In this document: positions 8,152 through 17,359 of the stretch, piece by piece
How the letters are laid out: each line of letters begins with the position of its first letter
How positions within the stretch are numbered: position 1 is the first letter of the stretch
Origin: Methanococcoides orientis
GTDB taxonomy: Archaea > Halobacteriota > Methanosarcinia > Methanosarcinales > Methanosarcinaceae
Direction: 5' to 3'
NCBI RefSeq assembly: GCF_021184045.1
Contig: NZ_CP073710.1
Location: 372,001-436,000, forward strand
Length of the DNA stretch: 64,000 nt
The notes under the pieces: model-generated
Told to the model about the DNA's origin: nothing
The model's input: only the letters and a program-made list of their open reading frames with translations
Databases searched by the model: none
Position numbers and translations under genes: made by a program

Positions 8152-9030
8152 TTAGTAAAGTTCAGGTCTCCGGTCATCAAAGACCGGTATTGCTTTTCTT
8201 GTATCTTTCATCATTTCAGGATCGATCTCTTGAATGATGAAGCATTCTTTATCTTTTGCATCTGCCAGAACGTTTCCAAGGGGGTCAAGGATCATGCTGG
8301 CTCCAAAGAACGTAGAGCTGGGGTCTGCACCAGTTCTGTTGCAGGCAATATGGTATATCTGGTTCTCAACAGAACGTGCCGTAGCAAGTGACCTCCACTG
8401 GTATTCTCTTGGGTTTGGGAATTCTGCAATGGTTACAAGTATATCAGAACCTTCGATCGCTAACTTTCGTGCAATTTCCGGAAAACGCATCTCATAGCAA
8501 ATTTCCAGTCCGATGGTAAGGTCATGGCTTTTAAGGTGGATCGGTTCGATCTGGTCGCCGGGTGTGAAATAGCCTTTTTCCTTTCCGAATGGATGTGTTT
8601 TGGTGTATGTTCCTGCAAGATCACCGTTCTCGATACAGAAACCCATATTCGTAAAGTTGTTTTTTCCCTGTTCTTCTCCCCTTTTTCCTTTTAATTCAAT
8701 GTCAATGTCTACTTCTACTCCTTCTCTTTCCCTTTTTTCATTTTTTTGTACTTCTTCATTGTTGTGTTTCTGTATTATGGATCCGATCATAACACATGAG
8801 TTCTGCTTTGAGAAATCTCTCAGCTGTTCGATGGTAGGGAAGGGTTCTGATTCTCCTGAATTTTCAAGTTCTTCATAGCAGAATCCGGTAGAGAACACTT
8901 CAGGAAGAACTATGAGCTCTGCACCATGTGAAATTGCATCTTCGGACAGCATGAGTGCTTTGTTGATGTTGTCCTGTTTTTTGCAATGGGAAATATCCAT
9001 CTGGATGGCCGCGGCTTTTATAGGTTTCAC
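8152..9030 (-). CDS. Carbon-nitrogen hydrolase (nitrilase superfamily)
   Basis: A 292-residue amidase/nitrilase with the complete triad: Glu44 (VLPEVF), Lys144 (TKTHPF) and Cys178 (EICYEMRFPE). It resembles the omega-amidase and YafV-like branch. Residues of about 88-124 form a low-complexity charged insertion (NEKREREGVEVDIDIELKG) between core strands, which is unusual for the family. It lies convergent to marker 12 with 9 bases between, and divergent to marker 9. The substrate is unknown. Confidence 0.88.
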   Translation of the reverse strand: MKPIKAAAIQMDISHCKKQDNINKALMLSEDAISHGAELIVLPEVFSTGFCYEELENSGESEPFPTIEQLRDFSKQNSCVMIGSIIQKHNNEEVQKNEKREREGVEVDIDIELKGKRGEEQGKNNFTNMGFCIENGDLAGTYTKTHPFGKEKGYFTPGDQIEPIHLKSHDLTIGLEICYEMRFPEIARKLAIEGSDILVTIAEFPNPREYQWRSLATARSVENQIYHIACNRTGADPSSTFFGASMILDPLGNVLADAKDKECFIIQEIDPEMMKDTRKAIPVFDDRRPELY

Positions 9031-9168
9031 TTGATATCCTCTCTTACTTTTAGATTGACTCTCTTGCTCTCTGTATATATCAATTTGTTCTGTAACGTTA
9101 CATTAATATGGAACTACTTTCTTTTACAGCCCAAATTAAGCTAAATAAATTCTAATGAGGCTATTATT

Positions 9169-10308
9169 GTGAGTGATGAACTTTTTGATCTGCAGATTGG
9201 TTATGTTAAATTCAGCAACCCTATAGCTCTTGCACCAATGGCAGGTGTTACTAACAGTGAATTTGCAAACAATTATGCAAAGAATGCCGGTCTTGCTGTG
9301 ATCGGCGGCTATAATCTGGATGGGGACACTAATATAGCGGCTAAGGCGCTTGTTGAGAACGGTCGGGATGAGTTCATAACCGATACTCCACTGGAATTTT
9401 TGGAAAATGAAGCTAAAGCTATCAATATTGGCAGTGCTGTAGCCTTCAATGTAAGAAGTACGACCCTTGAGCCGTTGCTCAAAGCTGCCGAGATCATAAA
9501 AAATGCCGGTGGGATCCTTGAGCTGGATGCCCATTGCAGGCAGGATGAAATGGTATCCATCGGTGTTGGTGAAGCATTGATGAAGGACATGCCAAGGCTT
9601 GCAGACTGGATCTCTAAGATCAAGGAAACGGGTGTTGTCCTTTCTGTAAAGGTAAGGGCAAATGTGGTCGACGATATTGCTCTTGCAAGGACCATTGAAA
9701 ATGCTGGTGCCGATATTCTTCATCTGGATGCTATGATGGAAGGCGCAGGTGCGGACCTTGGTGCTATACTGCGTGTACGTGATTCTACAAGGATGTTCCT
9801 CATAGGAAACAATTCCATTCTTGATTTTAATGATGCTAAAGAGATGTTCTCGAAAGGTGCTGATATGGTCTCTGTCTCAAGAGGCGTGCTTCAGGATGCG
9901 CATCTTATTGATCATCTCGTTGAGGAAGTTACCCTGCTTCAGGAGCAGATGGGCTGGTACAATTCACCCAAACATGTCTGCCGTGGCGAAGGGGATCTTC
10001 GGGGACTTGCATTCTGTTGTTTGCCTGTTAAGCCGTGTGCTGTTCATAACAAGGCAGGACAGCTTGGCTACAGTCCTAAGGAATTTGCCAATGTCAAGAT
10101 GGAGTTTGCAAAAGGCACTCCTCTTGAATTCGGGGATAGTACCTGTTTTGGTAGTCTTGTTTGGTGTTGTAAGATCTCAAAACCCTGTTATTTAAGGGAT
10201 GGAGTTCTTGATCTGCTTGATCTTTCTGCAGCAGATTACATGAAACTGAAGAAAGACCTTGCAACTTATATATTAGATAATGCTAAAAAACCTGTGAATG
10301 AATCTTAA
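9169..10308 (+). CDS. Methanogenesis marker 9 domain protein (Dus/DHOD-like TIM barrel)
   Basis: A 379-residue protein with an FMN-type TIM barrel in the first 260 residues (FSNPIALAPMAGVTNSEFA, VLSVKVRAN, ILHLDAMMEG), like tRNA-dihydrouridine synthase or dihydroorotate dehydrogenase. A C-terminal domain of about 110 residues carries nine Cys, including FCCLPVKPC and CFGSLVWCCKISKPC, which could hold an iron-sulfur cluster. This architecture matches methanogenesis marker 9. GTG start with GAGG eight bases upstream. Its last 11 bases overlap the next gene. Function is unknown. Confidence 0.8.
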   Translation: MSDELFDLQIGYVKFSNPIALAPMAGVTNSEFANNYAKNAGLAVIGGYNLDGDTNIAAKALVENGRDEFITDTPLEFLENEAKAINIGSAVAFNVRSTTLEPLLKAAEIIKNAGGILELDAHCRQDEMVSIGVGEALMKDMPRLADWISKIKETGVVLSVKVRANVVDDIALARTIENAGADILHLDAMMEGAGADLGAILRVRDSTRMFLIGNNSILDFNDAKEMFSKGADMVSVSRGVLQDAHLIDHLVEEVTLLQEQMGWYNSPKHVCRGEGDLRGLAFCCLPVKPCAVHNKAGQLGYSPKEFANVKMEFAKGTPLEFGDSTCFGSLVWCCKISKPCYLRDGVLDLLDLSAADYMKLKKDLATYILDNAKKPVNES

Positions 10309-11269
10309 TTATCAAGGTACAACATCCAAGGGACTGAGCTGCAGCGGGAAGTCTGCAGCATCATATATTGCACGTTGTGCCCAGCTTGCAATGATCCTGG
10401 AGGTCTCAGCTTCTCCCAAGCCGGGAAACATAGACCGTCATCATGATTACGATGACACCAGGTATGAGCACTTCCTTGCATCTGCTGTAAGCATCTCTCC
10501 TGTAATTGAAGATGCGGCCAGGGGATGCACAGGTATTGGTGAGAGCTTAAAGGCTGCTGTTAACCAGAGCAATTCCTGGCAGGCTGGCGGTAACACACAT
10601 TTTGGTGCATTTCTTCTACTTATCCCGCTTTCCATGGCTGCAGGGGAGCTTTTGGAAAAGGATGGTTCTTTCGATGTGGGTCAGCTTATCAGTCGCACCC
10701 ATGAGATCGTAATGTCAACGGGCACAGAGGATGCCCTGGATTTCTACAAATGTTTCAGTTCCGCAGGCGTGCGCGTGAATGATGTAGATGAGTTCGACCT
10801 TCAGGATGAAGGGTCCCTGGGCTCATTGGGGGAAAAAGGAGTTACATTATACGACCTGATGGTGATATCACAGGGGTATGACCAGATCGCCAATGAGTGG
10901 GTCAATGGATTTAAAACATGTGCATACTGTGCACAGACCATCACTCGCTTAATGACTGCTCAGGATGGTAAAAATTTAGTCCCTGACATAAATCAGGCCA
11001 TCGTTTACACATTCCTGAAGTTGCTTTCTGAAACTCCGGACACGTTCATCCAGACAAAGACTAATATAGAAACAGCGGAAAATGTTTCTATGCAAGCAAA
11101 GTCTATTATTTCAAAAATAGAGAATAACGATTACAAAATGTCTTTATTCTGGGGAGACATCGAAACTTTCGATGAGGATTTACTTGATCGCAGATTAAAT
11201 CCCGGGTCTACAGCAGATATCATAATAGCAGGCATTTTCATAACGTTGCTTGGGGGTTTGAGATTCTAA
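10298..11269 (+). CDS. CitG-like triphosphoribosyl-dephospho-CoA synthase family protein
   Basis: A 323-residue all-helical protein of the CitG/MdcB family, recognised by SPKPGNIDRHHDYDD, and by NTHFGAFLLLIPL. The bacterial enzymes attach ribose 5-phosphate to dephospho-CoA. In methanogens and in methylotrophs with tetrahydromethanopterin, homologues occur near cofactor genes, so a ribosyl-transfer step in methanopterin-type synthesis is a reasonable inference, not a fact. It overlaps the marker 9 gene by 11 bases and the DUF447 gene by one base (TAATG). Confidence 0.78.
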   Translation: MNLNYQGTTSKGLSCSGKSAASYIARCAQLAMILEVSASPKPGNIDRHHDYDDTRYEHFLASAVSISPVIEDAARGCTGIGESLKAAVNQSNSWQAGGNTHFGAFLLLIPLSMAAGELLEKDGSFDVGQLISRTHEIVMSTGTEDALDFYKCFSSAGVRVNDVDEFDLQDEGSLGSLGEKGVTLYDLMVISQGYDQIANEWVNGFKTCAYCAQTITRLMTAQDGKNLVPDINQAIVYTFLKLLSETPDTFIQTKTNIETAENVSMQAKSIISKIENNDYKMSLFWGDIETFDEDLLDRRLNPGSTADIIIAGIFITLLGGLRF

Positions 11270-11865
11270 TGGCAAAAATTGATCTTGATACTTTTGGTAT
11301 AAATGAAGGCATTAGTGAAATGATAGTGACCACCTATCAGGGTTGGTCTCCAAATGCTGCTCCAATGGGTATCATTCGTAAGGACGATGAGTTGCTTGTG
11401 CGACTTTTTAAAGGCTCTACTACATATAGCAATGTTCTGGCAGAGCACAGGCTCGTGGCAAATCTTGTCTATGATCCTCTGCTTTTTGTGCGTACAACTT
11501 TTGGTGATATCGATGCTTCTGAATTCGATGTTTTCACTCACGATGAACGAGGTTTTGCAGTACTCAAGGATGCAGTCTCCTGGGCTGTTTTTGAATGTGT
11601 TGACATAAAGGAAACGTCTGAAGCACTGGTGGCAAAATTAAAACCTCTCCATGCACGGATGAACAAACATGTTTTTAGATCGGTAAACCGCGGTTTCAAT
11701 CTCGTTATTGAATCTTGTGTTCATGCGACACGTTATGAGCTGACAAATGATGAAAAATATATGAGGCTCATCAAGGCTTATTCCTGCACTGTGAACAAAT
11801 GTGGCGGTAAAGCTGAAAAGGATGCAATGAAGTTTCTTCTAAATTACCTTGAGGGGAAAAAGTAA
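11269..11865 (+). CDS. DUF447 family protein, probable flavoprotein
   Basis: A 198-residue protein of the DUF447 type with a split-barrel flavin-binding look: APMGIIRKDDELLVRLFKGS, then NLVYDPLLF. Members are found in methanogens and in the tetrahydromethanopterin gene clusters of methylotrophic bacteria, which supports a role in C1 cofactor synthesis. It is translationally coupled to the CitG-like gene. The exact reaction is unknown. Confidence 0.78.
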   Translation: MAKIDLDTFGINEGISEMIVTTYQGWSPNAAPMGIIRKDDELLVRLFKGSTTYSNVLAEHRLVANLVYDPLLFVRTTFGDIDASEFDVFTHDERGFAVLKDAVSWAVFECVDIKETSEALVAKLKPLHARMNKHVFRSVNRGFNLVIESCVHATRYELTNDEKYMRLIKAYSCTVNKCGGKAEKDAMKFLLNYLEGKK

Positions 11866-11868
11866 CTT

Positions 11869-12336
11869 ATGTCTGATAACTTCATGGAAATTGCTGTGGA
11901 GGAAGCACGCAAAGGCATGCAAAATAATGAAGGTGGTCCTTTCGGGGCTGTTATTGTAAAGGATGGAAAGGTTCTTTCAAAGGCACACAACAGAGTGCTT
12001 GGTACCAATGACCCTTCTGCACACGCTGAAATAGTTGCGATACGGAAAGCTTCTTCAATTCTTGAGAACTTCGACCTTTCAGGTTGTGAGTTATATGCTA
12101 CCACCATGCCATGTCCAATGTGCCTTTCAGCTATATGTTGGGCACGCATCAGGAAAGTATATTATGGGACCAGCACCGATGAAGTTGCTTCCATAGGTTT
12201 TGATGATGGCATGATCTATGACATATTAAAAAAAGGTGCTTCCCCATCCGTATTGGAAAAGACCAATGTCGAATGTGAAAGCTGCCGTAAATTGCTGGAT
12301 GAATGGGAGGAAAAACCGGATAAGATGATGTATTGA
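11869..12336 (+). CDS. Nucleoside/guanine deaminase (CDA fold)
   Basis: A 155-residue zinc deaminase with His52-Ala-Glu54 and Cys82-Pro-Met-Cys85, the catalytic and zinc-binding residues of the cytidine deaminase superfamily. EGGPFGAVIV near the N-terminus and CESCRKLLDEWEEKPD near the C-terminus resemble bacterial guanine deaminase (GuaD) more than tRNA adenosine deaminase. It starts 3 bases after DUF447, and its stop abuts the stop of the convergent TPR gene with no spacer. The preferred base cannot be set from sequence. Confidence 0.85.
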   Translation: MSDNFMEIAVEEARKGMQNNEGGPFGAVIVKDGKVLSKAHNRVLGTNDPSAHAEIVAIRKASSILENFDLSGCELYATTMPCPMCLSAICWARIRKVYYGTSTDEVASIGFDDGMIYDILKKGASPSVLEKTNVECESCRKLLDEWEEKPDKMMY

Positions 12337-13242
12337 TCACCTATCGGTTTTCGGCTCATGTTCAAGCGTTTCTTTTGCTTCTTCCGCCCTTCCAAGTTTT
12401 AAGAGTATCTCTGCTTTGTTCTCACGTGCAGCGTTGAAATCCGGTTCAATATGAAGTGCATTAGTAAAAGCCGTTAATGCATCCTCATCCCTTCCTACCT
12501 CTGCAAGACAGTTGCCAAGACAATACCATGCATCCGGGAATGCTTTTTTTATTTCAAGTGCGCTTCTGTATGCTTCGATAGCTTCTTCCTGCCTTCCCAG
12601 CTTATCAAGGGTGTTTGCTTTAGCATACCATACTCCTGCAGCATTTGTCTTTAATGTGGGGTCGGGATCGATGTTCAACAGGGAATAACGTGGGAATTCA
12701 AAATTCATTATGCCTGCATATTCGATAGCCTTGTCATATGCTTCAAGTGCATCTTCAAAACGTTCTATCTGATAGAGAGCATTCGCCTTGCAGTACCATG
12801 CATCAGGTAATTCCGGCTGCATCTCAATAGTTTTATCAAGTACTTCAAGTGCCTCTTCATATCGGCTTATGCTGAACAGGACAAATCCTCTGCTGAATAT
12901 TATCTTTGGGTCTTCGGGAGTTTCAATTAGTGTCTCATCGATTATCTCAAGTGCATCTTCATATCGCTGAAGTTTGAAAAGGATAAAACATTTGTTGAAC
13001 CGGGCATCTCTTGCTTTTTTTTCGATCCTCTTTGCTTCTTCTTCCATATCGCTTTCCAGCAGCACTTGATGTGTCTCTTCCAACATAGATGCAGCTTTAT
13101 CATAATTCTCCAGTGCTTCTTCGTAGCGTCCCATTTCAAAAAGAACGTAACCTTTTCCAAATACGCTGTCTGCTGCTTTTTCCATCTGCTTTAGTTTTCG
13201 TTTGTCAGATGTTTGACTAAAGATATCCTTGAAAATTCCCAT
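12337..13242 (-). CDS. Tetratricopeptide repeat protein
   Basis: A 301-residue soluble protein with about seven TPR units of the pattern AWY.KGNALY.LGRYEEALEAYDKA, and no signal peptide or membrane segment. TPR arrays form protein-binding superhelices. The partner is unknown. A divergent sensor gene lies 355 bases upstream across a region with GTTAAC repeats. Confidence 0.9.
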   Translation of the reverse strand: MGIFKDIFSQTSDKRKLKQMEKAADSVFGKGYVLFEMGRYEEALENYDKAASMLEETHQVLLESDMEEEAKRIEKKARDARFNKCFILFKLQRYEDALEIIDETLIETPEDPKIIFSRGFVLFSISRYEEALEVLDKTIEMQPELPDAWYCKANALYQIERFEDALEAYDKAIEYAGIMNFEFPRYSLLNIDPDPTLKTNAAGVWYAKANTLDKLGRQEEAIEAYRSALEIKKAFPDAWYCLGNCLAEVGRDEDALTAFTNALHIEPDFNAARENKAEILLKLGRAEEAKETLEHEPKTDR

Positions 13243-13337
13243 ACATTAAATTAGAATATGGCTGTTGATATAGTTTTTGCAGAATGATGTCAGTTTTATG
13301 TCTTGTTAAAACTGGTTGCTGTGCTAGTCGTGATTTT

Positions 13338-13378
13338 GTGTTAACCTTGGTTGTGTTAACTGTGGTTATTGTGTTAAC
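13338..13378. repeat. Three GTGTTAAC repeats in the divergent intergenic region
   Basis: GTGTTAAC occurs at 13338-13345, 13353-13360 and 13371-13378, at 15- and 18-base spacing, each containing the palindrome GTTAAC. The 355-base region 13243-13597 lies between a leftward TPR gene and a rightward sensor gene and has no gene of its own. The repeats could be a binding site for a dimeric regulator, or simply a decayed tandem repeat. Confidence 0.5.
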
Positions 13379-13508
13379 CTTAGTTGTTGTTTCAACTGTG
13401 TCTGCCGTGTCTAATCTTGTTTTTTAACCGTTTAAGGCAAATTCTTTTCTAAAATGTAACATACTTATAAAAAATAAAATGATTTTTTGTATGTTCTTTG
13501 TATTAATG

Positions 13509-13516
13509 TATAAATA
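13509..13516 (+). promoter_or_regulatory. TATA box for the PAS/GAF sensor gene
   Basis: TATAAATA in an A/T-rich setting, 82 bases before the ATG at 13598. This predicts a transcript start near 13540 and a leader of about 55 bases. Confidence 0.5.
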
Positions 13517-13597
13517 GGTTCACTATCTAATAGATATTCACAAACCCTTGGTGTTGATCATATTACTGCCGGAAAAACGAATGTAAATAAGGCAAAA

Positions 13598-16141
13598 ATG
13601 CCTTTTCTTGATTCAGAATCTATGGAAGAGGTCTTCTCATCCGTGGTCAACTCAAGTCCTGCAGTTGTCTTTATCTGGAGGGAAGATGACGGCTGGCCTG
13701 TGGATTTTGTTTCAGAGAACATTTCTCAGTTCGGTTACGATCCGGATGAGTTTACTTCCGGTAAGCTTCGATATGTTGATATTTTACATCCTGATGATGC
13801 AGGCATGGTCATGTCCGAAGCATCCCGGCATGTTAGCAAGGAAGATACAAGCTTTGATCTAAGGTATCGTATTCTAACCAGATCAGGGGATGTCAGGTGG
13901 GTAGATGAAAGGACCTCTGTCCATTATGATGATTCTGGTAAGCTCAAGTTCTATCACGGGATTGTTGTTGATATAACTGAACAGAGGATGGATGATATTG
14001 CACTGCTTGATGGTGCACTGGAAATGAAGAACACATTGGAATCTGTCATAAATTCCAGTCCTGTGGTTGTTTTTTTATGGCGTGCTGAAGAAGACTGGCC
14101 TGTTGAGTTCGTCTCGAAGAACATTGATATGTTCGGGTATTCGGTGGAAGAGTTCACCTCGGGAGAGCTTGTTTATGCTGACATTGTACACCCTGAAGAC
14201 ATCGGTCGGGTACGTGCAGGGGTTTCGAAATCGACTGAAGGCGGTTACTCTGATTTCTTCCAGGAATATAGGATATTGACAAGATCGGGTGAAGTCCGAT
14301 GGGTGGATGAGAGGACACATCTTCATCACAATTCAAAAGGCGAGGTTACATATCTCCAAGGTATTATCGTTGATATCACCGGACGTAAGAAGATCGAAAA
14401 TGTGCTGCACACCGAGGAGATGCGTATCGAGGCAGTGTTGAACCTTTATCAGATGACAGATTCATCCGTGCAGGAGATCATGGATTTTTCGCTGGAAGAA
14501 GCAGTAAAGCTGACCGGAAGCCATGTTGGATATCTTGCTTTTGTGGATGTGGATGAAGCTACAGTTACGATAGACTCATGGTCTGGAGAAGTGATGAAGG
14601 AATGCTCTCTCAAAGATAGGAAGTCAGGGTCTCATTTTGATCATGCAGGTCTCTGGACTGAATCTCTAAAGCAGAAACTGCCTATTATTATCAATGATTA
14701 TTCTGCAGAAAATCCTTCAAAAAGTGGCTATCCTGAAGGACATATGAATATCACAAGGTTCCTGAGTATTCCAATATTTGAAAGGGATCATGTTGTTGCT
14801 CTTGTTGGTCTTGTCAATAAAGCCGAGGATTATGACCTCTCGGATGTGAGGCAGGTATCACTTCTAATGAATGGGATGTGGAATATCCTGTTACACAAAA
14901 AGGCTGATGCGGAACTTCGTCGCTCTCTTGACATTCAGAAGATACTGGGTGATGTTATCAAAAGCAGTCCTGCAGTTGTGTTCCTGTGGCGTGCTGAGGA
15001 GAACTGGCCTGTTGAGTTCGTGTCCGAGAATGTTGCCCAGTTTGGTTATTCTGTTGATGATTTTATTTCGGGGAAGCTTGTATATGGTGACATAGTCCAT
15101 CCATATGACCTGGAGCGTGTGCAAAAAGAGCTTGCCAAGAGAGTGGATGCAGGCTTCATGGATTTTAACCAGGAGTATCGTATATTTACTAAGTTCGGGG
15201 ACGTACGCTGGGTTGATGAAAGGACTTTCATAAAACATGATGAGGCGGGAAATGTAAGGTACTTACAGGGTATTATTGTGGATGTAACTGACCGGAAACA
15301 TTCCGATGATTTCATGCATGTGCAGCTTGACCTTGATACGGTTCTTAGTTCTGCAAACACAATTGAGGAAACATTTGAGCAGATGCTGAGCTTCAGCCTG
15401 AAGGTTGATCCGGTGGATTCCGGCAGATTCTATCTTCTGGACGATGTAACGGGTGACCTGAAGCTTGTTGCACATGAAGGCTTGTCGGAGCGTTTTGTAA
15501 AAGATACTTCTGTTTTTCCACGGAACTCTGTCCAGAACCGTCTGGTCATGACCGGGCAGCCTGTTTACAAACATCATTCCGAGTTGAATGCTATTGGTAC
15601 CGGGGAGAAACTCCGCTACGAAGGTCTTCATGGTACTGCCATCATTCCTGTGAAGCATGAAGGTAAGGTGATAGCAGCGCTTTGTCTTTCATCACACAGT
15701 GAATATGAGATCCCTGATAATTCGCGCAGTTCCCTTGAAACGATAGCTAACCAGATAGGTATTGCCATCTCTAAAATGCGATCTTCATCCGGCATTGCTC
15801 AGAAATATAAAGATCTTCGATCCCTCGTTGATATGATGGATGAGTTATTGGTAGTAATGGATATGGAAGGTTATGTCCTTTATGCCAACAGGGCAGTAGT
15901 GGACTACCTGGGATTTTTGGAAGATGATATTTCTGGTATGCATTATCTTGAACTACATCCTGATTCTGAATGGGATCAGGTGGATTCGATCTTGTCGAAA
16001 GTGAAGGTTGGGAAAACGATAGTTTTCGAGACATCTATGCTTGGTGCCAAAGGTCCTTTGCATAAAGTTGAGACAAGACTTATATGTGGTGAATGGTCAG
16101 GTCACCCTTGTGTGATGGCAACATCACGTTTTCTTGATTAA
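13598..16141 (+). CDS. PAS-PAS-GAF-PAS-GAF-PAS sensory protein without output domain
   Basis: An 847-residue cytoplasmic protein: PAS (about 1-130), PAS (140-267), GAF (275-440), PAS (443-568), GAF (570-722), PAS (733-845). The first three PAS domains are close copies of each other, sharing SPAVVF.WR, WPVEFVSEN, FGY, HP.D, RWVDERT and a C-terminal VDIT. It has no histidine-kinase, GGDEF or DNA-binding domain and no membrane segment. It probably passes signals by protein contact or is a remnant of a larger kinase; the stop codon is clean. Redox, light or small-molecule ligands are possible. Confidence 0.9.
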   Translation: MPFLDSESMEEVFSSVVNSSPAVVFIWREDDGWPVDFVSENISQFGYDPDEFTSGKLRYVDILHPDDAGMVMSEASRHVSKEDTSFDLRYRILTRSGDVRWVDERTSVHYDDSGKLKFYHGIVVDITEQRMDDIALLDGALEMKNTLESVINSSPVVVFLWRAEEDWPVEFVSKNIDMFGYSVEEFTSGELVYADIVHPEDIGRVRAGVSKSTEGGYSDFFQEYRILTRSGEVRWVDERTHLHHNSKGEVTYLQGIIVDITGRKKIENVLHTEEMRIEAVLNLYQMTDSSVQEIMDFSLEEAVKLTGSHVGYLAFVDVDEATVTIDSWSGEVMKECSLKDRKSGSHFDHAGLWTESLKQKLPIIINDYSAENPSKSGYPEGHMNITRFLSIPIFERDHVVALVGLVNKAEDYDLSDVRQVSLLMNGMWNILLHKKADAELRRSLDIQKILGDVIKSSPAVVFLWRAEENWPVEFVSENVAQFGYSVDDFISGKLVYGDIVHPYDLERVQKELAKRVDAGFMDFNQEYRIFTKFGDVRWVDERTFIKHDEAGNVRYLQGIIVDVTDRKHSDDFMHVQLDLDTVLSSANTIEETFEQMLSFSLKVDPVDSGRFYLLDDVTGDLKLVAHEGLSERFVKDTSVFPRNSVQNRLVMTGQPVYKHHSELNAIGTGEKLRYEGLHGTAIIPVKHEGKVIAALCLSSHSEYEIPDNSRSSLETIANQIGIAISKMRSSSGIAQKYKDLRSLVDMMDELLVVMDMEGYVLYANRAVVDYLGFLEDDISGMHYLELHPDSEWDQVDSILSKVKVGKTIVFETSMLGAKGPLHKVETRLICGEWSGHPCVMATSRFLD

Positions 16142-16208
16142 GTTATGAGCCATATCGCGATCGAATAAACTCCAATCTTGTTTTTTGTATTGGGACAAAA
16201 CAAAGAGC

Positions 16209-16218
16209 CTTATATATG
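16209..16218 (+). promoter_or_regulatory. TATA box for the secreted hypothetical protein
   Basis: CTTATATATG, 79 bases before the ATG at 16297; a good SD (TGGAGTG) lies just before that ATG. Confidence 0.45.
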
Positions 16219-16296
16219 AGTATGTAGATAGGATGTTCCAACTTTTAAAAAGTGCTTTTATTAAAGCACCTCTAATATTTATCCTGGAGTGTATAA

Positions 16297-17142
16297 ATGA
16301 ATCAGAAATATATAGCGATCTTTTTGGCGGTCATTATGGTGATGTCCATACTGCCTTTCTTTTTCACTGGAAATTCGAATCAGGCAAATGGGGATAGTTC
16401 ATCTACACAAGCATCCAGCTTTGATTCCATACCTGGCAAACACGTAGATTATGAATTGAACTCTATTACTGATGGTCTTGCAGTGACAGCTGAGGATGCT
16501 GTTGTTGTACAGTATTTTGATATAACCGCTATCAGGGGTACTCCTCTTGAGTTAATAATAGGGAACTCATCACAACTTGATGGCATCTATGGATCACAGG
16601 TCAATAAGATGTACACTGCAGAATATGTTGATGGAACCTGGTTCAATATGCATGAGATCTCTCCACAGGTCGTGGCATTCCAGTACTACCTGTCACCTGA
16701 TCTCTACAATGGGTATCAACTTCTGTCTCGTGGTAACGATGTATTCAATGTGGTCGGTGAACCAATGTTATTAGGCGAGAAAGCTCAGTTGGAGTCTGTT
16801 CTGGATGCAATTGAAGGTGAATCCACACCAAATACCGAGTTTGACCGGATACTTGAATTCGTAGAACCTGGGGCTGAAATGCAGCGTTTGCTTGTGGTAG
16901 AGGATGGCTTTGCGGATCAATACTATGTTGGAATTGAACTTGAGGACGATATGTCATACTCAAGGACCGCTGTGTACCTGAACCCAACAGAGGATACTAT
17001 TAACAACGTGACCTCTCTTGCAGCTAACAGCTCAGAACGCGCCCTCTTCTATGATGTCTATTCAGAGAATGATATCTTGAAAGTTACTGTAAGTTCCGAT
17101 GTTTCAAACTTCTATTCTTTGGCTATAGAGCCTGCATGGTGA
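16297..17142 (+). CDS. Secreted or membrane-anchored hypothetical protein
   Basis: A 281-residue protein with an N-terminal hydrophobic segment (residues 5-24) and a short Asn/Ser-rich linker, then a globular domain of about 240 residues with no Cys and an acidic composition. I do not recognise a family. Topology suggests a single anchor with the bulk outside the cell. Its stop codon lies inside the stem of a strong terminator. It has its own promoter and is not part of the ribosomal operon that follows. Confidence 0.8.
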   Translation: MNQKYIAIFLAVIMVMSILPFFFTGNSNQANGDSSSTQASSFDSIPGKHVDYELNSITDGLAVTAEDAVVVQYFDITAIRGTPLELIIGNSSQLDGIYGSQVNKMYTAEYVDGTWFNMHEISPQVVAFQYYLSPDLYNGYQLLSRGNDVFNVVGEPMLLGEKAQLESVLDAIEGESTPNTEFDRILEFVEPGAEMQRLLVVEDGFADQYYVGIELEDDMSYSRTAVYLNPTEDTINNVTSLAANSSERALFYDVYSENDILKVTVSSDVSNFYSLAIEPAW

Positions 17143-17165
17143 GATCCTTTCTCACCTTTTTTTCT
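17138..17165 (+). terminator. Hairpin terminator
   Basis: A seven-base perfect stem GGTGAGA/TCTCACC (17138-17144 and 17150-17156) with a five-base loop is followed by a T run. The stop codon of the upstream gene (17140-17142) is inside the stem. Confidence 0.75.
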
Positions 17166-17209
17166 TTATTGATATCTTTTCTACAATATGCGCTGGATTT
17201 TGGCGCAAG

Positions 17210-17218
17210 CTATATATG
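17210..17218 (+). promoter_or_regulatory. TATA box for the L7Ae ribosomal operon
   Basis: CTATATATG preceded by a G/A-containing stretch that may be the BRE. The transcript start would be near 17240, giving a leader of about 120 bases before the L7Ae ATG at 17360. Confidence 0.5.
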
Positions 17219-17359
17219 TGACTGTGGCGATTCATACCAAATACTTCGGCGTATGTAAGTGTTGTTCCATTTTGGAAAAATAGCTTGCTGCGTTTAAGTG
17301 AATTACAATGAATAATGACAAGCCGCGACATAAGGAGCGGTTTCGAAGGAGAATTTAAT

